Below, piece by piece: positions 24,650-34,505 of a stretch of DNA of 64,000 nt. The DNA is from Sepioteuthis lessoniana (taxonomy: Eukaryota; Mollusca; Cephalopoda; Myopsida; Loliginidae). The notes beneath the pieces were generated by a model, which was not told the DNA's origin, did no database searches, and saw only the letters and a list, made by a program, of their open reading frames with translations. Position numbers and translations under genes: made by a program. The DNA lies in contig OY757904.1 in assembly GCA_963585895.1 (NCBI GenBank), forward strand, positions 934,907 to 998,906, written 5' to 3'. How positions within the stretch are numbered: position 1 is the stretch's first letter; every line of letters starts with the position of its first letter.

Positions 24650-25725
24650 AGACGTTTTTTCAGAAATTAGGCTTATTATTATGATGCTCTTTTGAGAGTT
24701 TTTCACACTAGCATTAGCCGATGGTTTCTCAATGGAGTTTGAGTTGCAGAAAGTTTACTCAAGTCTCCATGATTTTTCTCCGTTTTCTGGCTGATCTTGA
24801 TAATGCAGAAGTTTGAATGATCTCCAATCGTCCTTTAATCTAAGTCCTCGAGTCCCTGTACCAATATTTTGGTGACTATACCAAGAACACCAACTACAAT
24901 TGGTATTATCGTCACCCTTATGTTCCACAGATTTTTTTTACAATTCCTTTGGTAAAGTTCAGATACTTATTCATCTTTTACCTCTCCTTCAATTTTACTC
25001 TGTGGTCTGCTGGGACAGCAAAGTCCACTACTCGGCAAATTTGTTTCTTTTTGTTGACTATCATTAGGTTTGGTCCTCTGGCCGAAATTAGGTGATCCGT
25101 TTGTATAGCAAAATCCGAGAGAAGTTTGTGCGTTTCATTCTCTTGGACATATTCTGGGTTGTTCGCATGGTTAAATTTAAATTTCTTGCACAATTCCCTG
25201 TGGATCACCTTTTCCACCTAGCCGTGTCTAGTCTTATACTCTTTTTAAGCGAATTTGCTGCATTCACTACTTATTTGTTGGATCGTCTCTATTAACCTAC
25301 ATTTGCTATTTTTTTGCTTTGATATAATTGGTCCTTAAAAAGTTGTTTTGTGCTGCTATCAAAAGAGATTCAGTTTCTCTCTTAAGGTTTCCCTTTATTA
25401 GCTACGTCCATGTTTTCTCATGGGAAATATCGGACGCTGGTCGCTTGAAATGTCCATACACTTTTTTTTCTTCCCATTTTTGTTTTCTGGTTATTGTTTT
25501 TTTTTGTTGATCCTTGTGTTGTCTGTATTGTTTCTGGTTGCTATAATCAGTCTTCCTCCGCGATTTTCAATGTAATCTTCGTGTCTTTGAATCGATGCAT
25601 CAACGCTATCCTCAATGCTGGCAAGTCTGCTTATTACTTCTTCTCTGGACACTTATAAATCTATATTCACGCTTGTTTTTAAGTGATATTATTTCTAAAT
25701 TTTTTTCTATCTATCTATCTATCTA
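24650..25725 (-). mobile_element. 3' portion of restriction-endonuclease LINE, copy E
   Basis: Minus-strand LINE of the same family as copies A-C. From its upstream end it shows 'EDYIEN'-like residues and 'RLIIATRNNTDNTR' (about 25510-25570), a TRKQKW-like segment, 'KGNLKRETESLLIAAQNN' (about 25345-25400), a damaged knuckle near 25230-25310, then 'VIHRELCKKFKFNHANNPEY' (25149-25208). The endonuclease core follows (RGPNLMIVNKKKQ then VVDFAVPADHR, 24985-25080). In this copy the catalytic PD is PN, so the site is lost as well as the frame. A GTAA/ATAATA-type 3' end is near 24670. Confidence 0.85.
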
Positions 25726-25916
25726 TCTGTTGCTCGACCTTAAGCCAACCAAGAGAAAGAGGATAGGAAGATTACTTGAAGTCCTCGAGTGAAGATGACT
25801 TTAAAAAATAAAATCCTGGTTTGAATATTCAAATAAAATCCTACGCTCGAATACTAACTACCCGCGGAAGAATGTGTAGAAAATATCTCTATCAAAACAG
25901 ATATATCAGTTCTCTC

Positions 25917-25973
<57 letters not shown>

Positions 25974-26554
25974 GAGCATTGCATTTCGGCTTCTTTTAGT
26001 CTTTTCATTAATTTGATTTTGATTCTTCAAAATTAGGGAAAAACTTTTGCAATCTGAAATCAAATTAAAAAGAATCTTTTGGTATTATGGTCGCTCTTAT
26101 TATCAATATGAGGCTAATTGTTATTTTAGGATTTAGCAGATATCAATATTATATATTTCCTAGTAATTTAAACCAGTTATTGTTTTTTATAAACCGAAGA
26201 TTTAAAGAAAGGATTTTAAAATCTTTTTTCAGACAATTGAATCATTTCTTTGAGTTAAAACGAAAATGGAGTTCAATTGTTCGAAATATTTAATTCTAAT
26301 AACTCTTCCCAAAATATTTCAACATAGAAAAAGCATATAAATCTCATTATAAACATTCTGAAATATTATAGGTTAAGAAATCAGGATTTATTTCCCTTGG
26401 GATATTTGTTCAATATTTTTGAAATTTTTTCTTTTTATCCCACGAGGAAATTGAAGATTCTTGTAGGCAAAGTTCATGTGAGTGAAAATTGCTGTAAGCT
26501 TCAACTCAATGAAAGGTTTGTTACAGAACAAACGGGTATATTTTAGATAAATAT
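25726..26554. other. Spacer with (AT)n
   Basis: (AT)n at 25919-25968, and a (CTAT)n run at about 25708-25730 at the LINE border. The open frames at 25821-26293 are tract translations or AT-rich noise. Confidence 0.55.
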
Positions 26555-26787
26555 AGTTAGTGTTCGCCAGTGGCCCAGGAAACCGAGGTTCAATCCCAGG
26601 TCGAGTCATACCAAAGACTCAAAAATGGTACTTGATCCCTCTTTGCTTAACACTTAGCATTATAATGTATGAATCAAGGGTAAAGTGGAACAATCCAGGG
26701 AAAGAAGTCCCCCCGTACATCTCGATGTAAAAGCTATTGAAAAATGAGCCTTTGGGTGGCCCTCGACTACGGTCGCCAACTTTACTA
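26555..26787 (+). mobile_element. tRNA-derived SINE, type 1, copy 4 (5'-truncated)
   Basis: Starts inside the head at GTTAGTGTTCGCCAGTGG, so most of the A box is gone. The B box is intact (GGTTCAATCCC, about 26588-26598). The body is the most diverged of the five copies and ends at ACGGTCGCCAACTTTACT. It is probably the oldest copy. Confidence 0.85.
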
Positions 26788-27124
26788 ATATAGCTCAAGT
26801 CATTATATATGAATTGGCACTTTTGGCAAGACTCAGTGTGTTGTATCTGTGTTCTCTATCAATGTTTAAAGTGACACCCTCAGTAGTATCCTGGTCTTCT
26901 GGCTTGAATTTTAGTCCTGTATCTTTTCCTGTTACTCAGATTAAGTATAATTCCATAAAAACATAACATAAATTCAAATTGACAAAGCAAAAAATGTCTG
27001 GACTTACCTTTGTACATTTGAATCGACATCATTTGTATGGAACTACTCTGATAAATGTCGTTTGAGCAACCCAAACAAATGATAATCTAAAGGAAACAAG
27101 TCAGGGTTCTGCATTTGATGCAGT

Positions 27125-27125
<1 letters not shown>

Positions 27126-27177
<52 letters not shown>
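27126..27177. repeat. A-rich tract, (AAAAC)n into poly(A)
   Basis: Four AAAAC units then about 27 A residues. It could be a retroposon tail, but no SINE or processed gene is recognised immediately upstream. Confidence 0.85.
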
Positions 27178-27179
<2 letters not shown>

Positions 27180-27217
27180 ACCATATCAACCCATGCACTG
27201 AAAGTTTTGTTCTCCCG

Positions 27218-27442
27218 TCACTTGTTTCGAGACCTAACGCGACATTCCAACATTTTGTAGACGATTTCATGGATCAACAACTTTGGAAGATCAAGTTCTA
27301 CATTAATATCAGGAATGCTGTGTCGTCTATCACTTTCAGCGCGTGTAATATCTTCTGTGGTTGATAAACGTTGAGGTTCAACATGAAAGCCGTTTCTGTA
27401 GATTGCCACATCCCTCACTAAACGAACTACAACCGGCCAATA
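27218..27442 (-). CDS. Possible coding exon, hypothetical
   Basis: An open minus-strand frame of about 75 codons from a candidate acceptor TTACAG (27443-27448) to a stop at 27218. Its residue mix is balanced and protein-like, including 'VRDVAIYRNGFHVEPQRLS' and 'DLPKLLIHEIVYKMLECRV'. It is GC-richer than its flanks and free of simple repeats. There is no ATG at the start, so if real it is an internal or terminal exon. I do not recognise the protein. A fragment of an unknown mobile element is an equal alternative. Confidence 0.25.
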   Translation of the reverse strand, partial: YWPVVVRLVRDVAIYRNGFHVEPQRLSTTEDITRAESDRRHSIPDINVELDLPKLLIHEIVYKMLECRVRSRNK

Positions 27443-27954
27443 CTGTAATCCTACTCAATACATGTTAGATAGACACAAATACAGAATTTCTGAATTTGTC
27501 TATTTCTTATGATGATAGTCATATTTATAACAACGTCACATTAGTATGTACTGAGAGTAAAGACTATTCTAGATTTTATATTCATACTACTCTACGCGCA
27601 TGCGTGCGCACACACACACACACATACATAATCACATTGTGTTTTCTGTATAAGTTAATGTTGATTATATGATTCTTCTGTTTATTTGACGTATATACCG
27701 TGATGAGTAATACGTGAAGATTTTAAAAGAAAAAATAGGGTAAAGTTACTTTTACTCTTTTGTATAAGACATCGAATCATTCGATATTTCTTGCGCATCA
27801 ATTAACAGAGATGACTCGATTGTATAACTATTCAAGGCTTGTAATGGAATTTCTCTTATTCTTAATCGAAAAAAATATTCAGAGTCACTGGCTCTTAACA
27901 AAGTACTATACAAAGCAGACGTCTCCATTTATGAATATAAACTTAATTGAGCCA

Positions 27955-28006
<52 letters not shown>

Positions 28007-28479
28007 CAGGACACATATATATCTGTATGTATATAAATAGTTCTGGAACAGGTATGACTTATTAAATAAATATTACAAAGACACACACAAATATGTGATT
28101 TTGGCCTACATGTAAATATATATATATTTTAATATATTTCAATGGATATTAAAGGTTTATCTATCATGTATAAATATTTATGCTTGAATTATATAATGCG
28201 TTAAATATGTGACACCAATTCATAAAATTTGATTGAAGAAATTTTTTTTACCGAAGCTCGTGGCTTTTCAAAGCAGACCAAACTTTTTCATTTAGAAGGT
28301 TGAAGCCATACGATCTTCTTCTCGGTCTTGCTCGGAGATATTTCCCGTTTGTGCAATTAATCTGTATTTGACCTCAGGTAAAATGAAAGTATTTCAAACA
28401 CTTTTTATGTTGAGCAGTTTTCTCATTTAGAAAAATAATGAAAAATAATGTTCCTATCTCAATGTCTCCGAATCGTCCT

Positions 28480-28541
<62 letters not shown>

Positions 28542-28580
28542 GTGTGTGTGTGGGGGTGTTTGTGTATTTATTACAAATAG
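27443..28580. other. Spacer with (CA)n and (AT)n(TG)n
   Basis: (CA)n at 27957-28004 and (AT)n into (TG)n at 28482-28550. The open frames over these are tract translations. Nothing else is recognised. Confidence 0.6.
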
Positions 28581-28582
28581 TA

Positions 28583-28972
28583 GTCATGTCAGTATTATTG
28601 TATGGCTGCACCAGCTGAACTTTGACCAGGCACATAGATAAAATACTATATGGTAACTTGATAAGAATGCAAGGATGCTGTGCGCTGTTTTGGAACAAAT
28701 CCTAGAAGCAGTATTCTACAAGACAGAAGATGGAAAGCCATTATTTCTCATCTGATAAACCATCAAAATAAAAGGTGAACGAAATATGCAGAGCACAGCT
28801 GGAGAAGCAGGGCAGAACTCATTAGCGATGTTTTCCTGTGGGTTCGCATTCTCAGACATACAAGTGTTGGCCGATTAGCAAAGACTTCTATTCATCAGCT
28901 CGGTGCAGACACTGGATGCCATCTAGAGGACCTGCCAAGAGCAATAGACGATAGGGACGGATGACAAGCGTG

Positions 28973-29032
<60 letters not shown>

Positions 29033-29065
29033 GAATCCATGCTCTCAGCACGACTTGAAGATGAT
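28583..29065 (+). mobile_element. RTE-like LINE 3' portion with internal (GA)n expansion
   Basis: Encodes, with frame changes, 'SVLLYGCTSWTLT' equivalents near 28590-28620, 'LEKQGRTH'-like residues near 28800, and 'HQLGADTGCHLEDLPRAIDD' near 28896-28960. The conserved GCGAGAGAGG block then follows. Here that block is expanded to a GA repeat of about 55 bp (28975-29029), after which the LINE resumes as GGGAATCCATGCTCTCAGCA and ends in GATGATGAT. The repeat therefore grew inside the LINE. Confidence 0.85.
28975..29029. repeat. (GA)n microsatellite born inside a LINE
   Basis: About 27 GA units replace the GCGAGAGAGG of other RTE copies (compare 23704-23715). Confidence 0.9.
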
Positions 29066-29269
29066 GATATATATCAAGATGAATCAATAACACGCAAGAG
29101 AATTTTGATCTGAAATCTTAACAGTATTATGTTCGATCTATGCGATTTATATTTACCTTTCAATTAAGTGCCTTGAAAACAGACGAAATTATATAAAAAT
29201 ACACGTTTGTTGTGTAAATGCTCAGTTTACATTACAGACTCAGTGATACGGCTATTACACACCCACCCA

Positions 29270-29271
<2 letters not shown>

Positions 29272-29296
<25 letters not shown>
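29272..29296. repeat. (AT)n microsatellite
   Basis: About 12 AT units. Confidence 0.9.
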
Positions 29297-29301
<5 letters not shown>

Positions 29302-29687
29302 CGCTTCTCATGACTTCAGCCGATTTTCCATCACCGTGATGTAAGCATTTAGTATCTTTTATATGGTTTATATAGTTACTTTCATGCAGGCTGTTCAGTT
29401 GGACTGTATTCATTTATTGTTCCACGCATTCGAGAATCTCCTAAAAGAATTTGTTTTGCTGCTGCAAGTGAGAAGCATCCATTCTTTCTGAATCTTTCCT
29501 ACTCCATTTTCCATTCCAACAGCTTTTTTTCTAGAGCCTCCTTAGTTTAGATCAATCTTCCTGGTGAATATTTTCCTTCCAGCTACAACCTTGGACTTTT
29601 AATACCAGGACTTTTCATCCTTCTTCCCTTCATTTGTCATTTTGTTATTTTTTGCTGACATTGTCCAACTGGCATCACAGTGACTTA

Positions 29688-29712
29688 ATCTATCTATCTA
29701 TCTATCTATCTA
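29688..29712. repeat. (TCTA)n microsatellite
   Basis: About six units at the left border of the Penelope-like fragment. Confidence 0.9.
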
Positions 29713-29719
29713 AAAAAAG

Positions 29720-30350
29720 ACACGACAAATAGGAATACTACTTTTATTTAGTTTAATTTTTGATGGTTCTCAACTTGTTTCGACCCGAGGTCATCGTCAA
29801 GAGAAAATGTTTTTTGATGTTTTGATGTGTTTTTATTAGATTTGTAGGGGAGAGTGTTTCAAATTAGTCGTGTCTTGACCGGCTCGTTTGCGTGGATTTT
29901 TCCATTGTTATTTTCAAACCAGTTGCGATTTGTTGGGTTTTTCTGTTTGCATAGGCGTATATGGTTGTTAAAGTTTTATTGTTTTCCTGTTCGGATAATT
30001 CAATTTCGTTTTACATCCAAATGGCACTTATGTTTTTTGACTTTTTTATCAGTTTGTCTTCTTATTTTTCAATTATTGGTTTTTATTTATATCTTTCTCA
30101 ATTGTTTCAATGATTGTGAATTTTTCATCTTTATTAAAATTGTGATCATTTGTACGAAAGGTTTGTTGGATTAATTATTGATTGTTCTGATCCATAGATT
30201 TAATCTCGTCTCTGTTGTTATTCATTCTAAAGTAAAACATCCATTCTGACTTTCCTATATAAAAATAAATTACACATTTTTGCTTCTGCAATTTGATTCG
30301 TGATAAATTTTGAAAGTATTTTTGGTTGTGAAACTTGTGGATGAGTTGAT
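29720..30350 (-). mobile_element. Penelope-like element fragment: GIY-YIG end and 3' region
   Basis: The minus strand near 30170-30290 encodes 'VIYFYIGKSEWMFYFRMNNN', then residues such as 'NDHNFNKDEKFTIIETIEK'. This is the pattern of the GIY-YIG endonuclease at the C-terminus of Penelope-like retroelements. Downstream (towards lower coordinates) is an untranslated end with a hammerhead-like motif (GATGA, a GACC-TCG-GGTC stem, GAAAC) at about 29777-29811. Penelope-like elements are known to carry hammerhead motifs. The fragment is old and broken. The plus-strand 106-codon frame here is its shadow. Confidence 0.65.
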
Positions 30351-30351
30351 T

Positions 30352-30765
30352 TTCAGCACGGGGATATCCCCATACGCAAACCGAAAATCAGATAACGAAC
30401 ACTATCTCTCCCCCTTGACAAAACACCCCAAAAACTGAGACCGAAAGGGAAGATAAATCGCATCTCCTTTGTAACAACATTCAACGACAATCTCCCACCA
30501 CCAGTCTTGATAATCAGGAACGGTTTGAACATTTTAAGAGTAAGCTCCAACTTAGATAATATTTTTCATGAACCAGAGGCATACGAACCTATCGTCGATC
30601 TAATAACATCGGAGAAATTACTGGTGGCAATAACATACTTAACAATGAATTAACTCACCGGAAATCCATAGTCAAATCCACTAAATTTTGCCAACCAAGT
30701 AATATCAAGAACAACAAATGCTGCAAACACCTTAAATCAACTAATTCATTCATTAGTTTTACACA
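30352..30765 (+). mobile_element. Penelope-like element fragment: region between RT and GIY-YIG
   Basis: The plus strand encodes 'NRISFVTTFNDNLPPPVL' and 'NGLNILRVSSNLDNIFHEP', which is the linker after the reverse transcriptase in Penelope-like proteins. A Cys-containing stretch 'NIKNNKCCKHLKSTNS' follows just before a (CA)n tract. The fragment lies head-to-head with the minus-strand GIY-YIG fragment, with the palindrome GGGGATATCCCC (30360-30371) near the join. Fossil, broken. Confidence 0.6.
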
Positions 30766-30784
30766 CACACACACACACACACAC
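30761..30784. repeat. (CA)n microsatellite
   Basis: About 12 CA units between the Penelope-like fragment and a type-3 SINE. Confidence 0.9.
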
Positions 30785-30785
30785 A

Positions 30786-31152
30786 GAGGAAATGGACACA
30801 GCGACCTGAGTTCAAGTCCAGGACGAAGCTGTTTACATTTCAAATAGCGCTAATACAACTATTCCCCTCTAGCTATGGGTAAATAGTAGGACAGACTGGC
30901 TCTTTAACATTGGTATGACAATCTGTCTAGTTGAAGGAAAACCTTAAACTTTGTCTCCACTCTATCCAAACTTATATATATATATATATATATATACGTG
31001 TGTGTGTGTCCTTGCCTTTCACTTCACTCTACTAACTTTAGGAAAAGGATGAATTGACCTTTTCTATTTCCTCTTATGAGTTAAATTGTGGGATAGACTA
31101 GTATCTTTAGGTTTAATAGAGTAACCAGTCTAGGAGAAAGAAAAACTATGAA
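30786..31152 (+). mobile_element. tRNA-derived SINE, type 3, copy 2
   Basis: Begins at AGGAAATGGACACAGCGACC with a good B box GAGTTCAAGTCC (about 30810-30821). The A box part is replaced by the (CA)n tract. The body segment GTAGGACAGACTGGCTCTTT matches copy 1. The body is interrupted by an (AT)n(GT)n tract (30974-31010), then continues to AACCAGTCTAGGAGAAAG. Confidence 0.75.
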
Positions 31153-31212
31153 TCAAAAACCTGCGGAGTGTTGTTCAGGAGAATTTGTAGCAGATTGACG
31201 CACAATTTTTTG

Positions 31213-31600
31213 TTATTAGGTCATCCAAAAAGTTTGGCTGGTTCTACAGAAGCACCTTCACCACTAAAAACAAATCACCAATATTGACGAGGGATCAAAA
31301 AATATCAAGACTGAAAGTTTAAATTACAGAAAAACGTGAGTAGCTTTTGGTGAAATAGAATTGTGCAAATACACCCACCTTTCATTCTCACCAGACCAAG
31401 TTCCGTGGGAATTTGGTTTCTTTAACTGAAAATTCAAATTGAAGCCTGAGGACATTGAGAACATTAAAAAATTGTCCAGAGTACCTGCATATCAGATTAA
31501 AAGATGTGTTGAGGCATCTTTTATCAACGGGAAACTTTCTTAAATAAGAGTGTTGAATGGCATGGAGACTATTTGAAAGGAAATTAACTTTCCATTCATT
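31213..31600 (+). mobile_element. Mariner-family element, internally deleted
   Basis: The left end reads TTAGGTCATCCAAAAAGTTT, a typical mariner inverted-repeat end. After about 140 bp come transposase C-terminal codons: 'SPDQVPWEFGFFN' at 31387-31425, 'IENIKKLSRVPAYQIKRCVE' at about 31454-31514, and 'WHGDYFERK' at about 31560-31586. Mariner C-termini have this order (SPDLAP.., a KRCVE-like helix, GDYFE). The N-terminal domain and the first two catalytic Asp are absent, and there are frame changes. The right inverted repeat is not seen. In the third catalytic position the residue is Glu rather than the usual Asp. Confidence 0.7.
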
Positions 31601-31640
31601 ATTATGGTAATTACAGCTTCAGTTTTGACATTTATTTGAC

Positions 31641-31645
<5 letters not shown>

Positions 31646-31701
<56 letters not shown>
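31646..31701. repeat. (AT)n microsatellite
   Basis: About 28 AT units. Confidence 0.95.
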
Positions 31702-31704
<3 letters not shown>

Positions 31705-31834
31705 TTTTTAAGTGTGCGTTAAGAAAGTTATAGGATTCAACGTACATATTTCTCGAATAACAAATCTACGATACACATATTTGAATATAAAACGTATCCA
31801 CTGAACACATACTTGCTTTTACCCAAACGTTTGC

Positions 31835-31862
31835 AAAAAAAAAAAAAAAAAAAAAAAAAAAA
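31835..31862. repeat. Poly(A) tract
   Basis: 28 A residues followed by AGAAGAAA. No clear retroposon body upstream. Confidence 0.85.
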
Positions 31863-32447
31863 GAAGAAATTTATGCCTTTTCTTATTATTTTCTTTCTTT
31901 CTATACACTTTAACATCAAAATCACTGGGAACTTTTTTTTTACAATTTATAAGAGTATTTTAATAATCGTCTATTCCTTAATCGTCTATTTCCAGTCGCC
32001 GATTGCCATTTTCTTTTTCTTCTTTGGAGCAGGGAATAGGCTCGGTGCTTAAGTCTGAAACCAAATAAAAAGATATATTTTTCTTTACTTCCTGAGACAT
32101 GGCATGATTTATTTACCAGAGTTTTAGAAAACAAAGTCAAAACTTGAAGCGCCGCCGTAGATCTGAGTACATTTGCTTTTGCTTGGCTACTTTTGTGTAC
32201 GTAGAGGAAAATAAATCTTTACTTCCATTTGTAGTAATATACGTTTGTATCCTGGAATAATTTTTTCCTTCCGGTTTTTTGTAGGATTACAGATACCTAA
32301 ATTCGTAATACTATAATATCCTTCATATTTTTTTGAAGTAACAGTCTTGTTTGGGCCAATGAAATTTAGTGTAGTGTGTGTAATATCCTGTCGTTTAGCC
32401 ACGAGTTTTGAATATTTGGACAACTGCATTTATTTGATTCGAAAAAC
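31863..32447. other. AT-rich spacer
   Basis: Minus-strand frame 32187-32429 starts with ATG, has no low-complexity bias and lies downstream of the frame at 32448-32783, but I recognise no domain in it. Nothing else is identified. Confidence 0.4.
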
Positions 32448-32783
32448 CTAAAAGAAAGAGTTTTGTTTAGTTTTACGAGAAGAAATGTTGTTACTATTAT
32501 ACATTGATTTATTTATACTAGTTTCATCTTTGTTGAAATTATGCAAGTTCAGTTTTCTGTCGAGAGATTTTTTTAAACTCTTAGATTTCATTTTATTTTC
32601 CATTTGATCCAGAAATCCCGACTTATATGCAACCAGATAAACTTGACCGGTGCTTTTATTCACAAAGCCAAATCCTATGTACTTAAATAATTCAATCAAT
32701 CGGCCGAGAATATACATGAAAGCTATATGGCAACTACTAATTAGGAAAAAAGATATAATTAAGACTCCTAAAATCACTTCTTA
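32448..32783 (-). CDS. Possible small membrane-protein exon, hypothetical
   Basis: An open minus-strand frame of about 110 codons with no ATG at its start (first in-frame Met about residue 21). It begins with a hydrophobic stretch of about 28 residues ('LGVLIISFFLISSCHIAFMY'). A 'GFGFVNKSTGQVYLVAYKSG' segment follows, then a lysine/asparagine-rich tail. The pattern fits a signal-anchor or single-pass membrane protein. It ends at TCTTTCTTTTAG, which also looks like a splice acceptor. I know no family match. Chance open frame remains possible in this AT-rich DNA. Confidence 0.22.
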
Positions 32784-32816
32784 TCCGAAATAAATAAATT
32801 TATCAAATGCAATATA

Positions 32817-33504
32817 TGTTGTATTTTGACCTTTTGACCCGGCCAAAAATGCCATTCCAAGGTGATGCACCGGAAGGAGGTGACACATTTTAATGGCAGT
32901 TATGAGAGGAAATCGCGTGGGCGGAAATTGGCTGATGAAATGGGACGAGCTAAAAAATTCCCATGGTACACTCATAGACTGATGCACCGGAAGATAGTGA
33001 CCTGTGAACTGCATGACAGTGATTTCTGCTCGATGACGATTAAACATTCGATTTCAAAGATAGAGTGGGCGATCGTGTGGGCGTTGAATTATTATATAGC
33101 TCGGTCAAGACAGAAGTCAGAGTGCTGAGTTCGTTGCCAGTTGAGTTGAGTTGCAGCCAGTTGGAGACGAGATATGGTAGGGAAAGCCACACCAGGCCGA
33201 AGGGGCTTGGGGCCCTGATGAGTTGGGGTCCAGAGAAGATGCTGATAAGATGCAGTAAAGAAAGCCAGCACCTTGCAGAGTGGACCCCAGGGCTCCGGTT
33301 GAGCATCAGAAGAACGAGAAAGACACACCGTTGCCGTCCATAACAGTGGGGTCAAACTATTGCAGTTATGTTCGATCTCCAACTCCCTCTCACACGCAAA
33401 CCTTGAGTAACCCTTTTGTACCCTTACAAATAAAGTGAGAGGTAAATTATTGTTAAAGAACCCTTCCACTCGTCTGTTATCATTGCGTCAGTAAGAATAT
33501 AACA
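32817..33504. mobile_element. Candidate solo LTR (fossil)
   Basis: A 688-bp block starts TGTTGTA and ends TATAACA, so it has TG..CA ends with a short inverted repeat. It is flanked on both sides by TATA, a possible 4-bp target duplication. It is GC-richer than its surroundings and contains a TATA-like ATTATATAGC near 33091 and an AAATAAAG signal near 33428. A GATGCACCGGAAG motif occurs twice inside (about 32863 and 32982). No internal retroviral-type genes adjoin it. The TATA flanks are weak evidence in AT-rich DNA. Its age is unknown. Confidence 0.4.
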
Positions 33505-33509
33505 TATAC

Positions 33510-34115
33510 ACTTGTGGAAGACCGAAAGGCACTGTAACGAAAACGGTATAAAAAAAGACCCAACACACACACACGCAACCCCGAAAAACTAAAACGTGGA
33601 AACAGATTTTAATGATTCTTTAAATAGTAACCTCATACTTAATTTCATAGAACAGGCTTTTAACAATATTGTTGTATTTGGAAAGTATTATTTTTTATTA
33701 CTCGTCCCTGTTTTTCATCTGCAGGAAATAGTACATATAGTAACGGTGTTGATGGTTTTTGATTTGGTTTCTCACGTTCTTTTGTCATATTTAGTTAAAC
33801 TTCTTAATCTTTGATTAGTGATTTTTCTTCGAAATAGATTTTCTTGTCTTTCACTTTAAATGGGAAACATATTGCAAATAAATAGGACAAAAGTAGTTTT
33901 ATTACAAAATGGAGAGGGTTATAAGCTCATCTCTGCCAACTTCAATTTATCCTTGAAAATTTCAGAAAGCATTTTTATGTCATAATATCTTCTAGTTTCT
34001 GTCATTCCCTATCGAAAGACTCTCTATTCTGCATCCTGTATCTGAAAAATAGCTGTATTAAATACATTTATATTTATAGGATTATTTATGTTTATTTTAA
34101 ATTTATCTCTCGTGA
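33510..34115. other. AT-rich spacer
   Basis: No repeat family recognised. The frame at 33596-33814 is hydrophobic low-complexity noise. Confidence 0.5.
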
Positions 34116-34117
34116 TT

Positions 34118-34472
34118 AGTCCATGTCAAGGCTGACTAAGCGGGTAACAGCATTTTGCTTTTCTCTAGCTACGTCGGTAAAATAATTTCGGGAAAGTAAC
34201 CGGATCCCCTGTAGACAGGGGTGTCATGCGTATGACACTAAACTGCATCTGCTAGTGAGGCTCAATTTCTAACGCTTTGGAGAGTGTGCAGTACACTTTC
34301 ATTGCCATTATTCTCAGGTCCACTCCAATCCGGAGAGGTAGTACCTGTTCAGGTCCCATTTAGGGGTCAAATGGTTCAGTTTAAAATTATTCTTATTTGA
34401 TACATGATACCATATAACTGGGCAAATTATTTGTATGAAGAATTGCTACTTGAAAAAAAGCATTTACTCGGG

Positions 34473-34505
<33 letters not shown>

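Noticed and set aside
29854-30174. 106-codon plus-strand frame
   Set aside because: Antisense of the Penelope-like GIY-YIG fragment; hydrophobic because the other strand is Lys/Asn-rich.
33040-33469. Overlapping frames of 88-125 codons on both strands
   Set aside because: They lie inside the GC-richer candidate LTR. Open frames on both strands there reflect base composition, and none has a recognisable domain.
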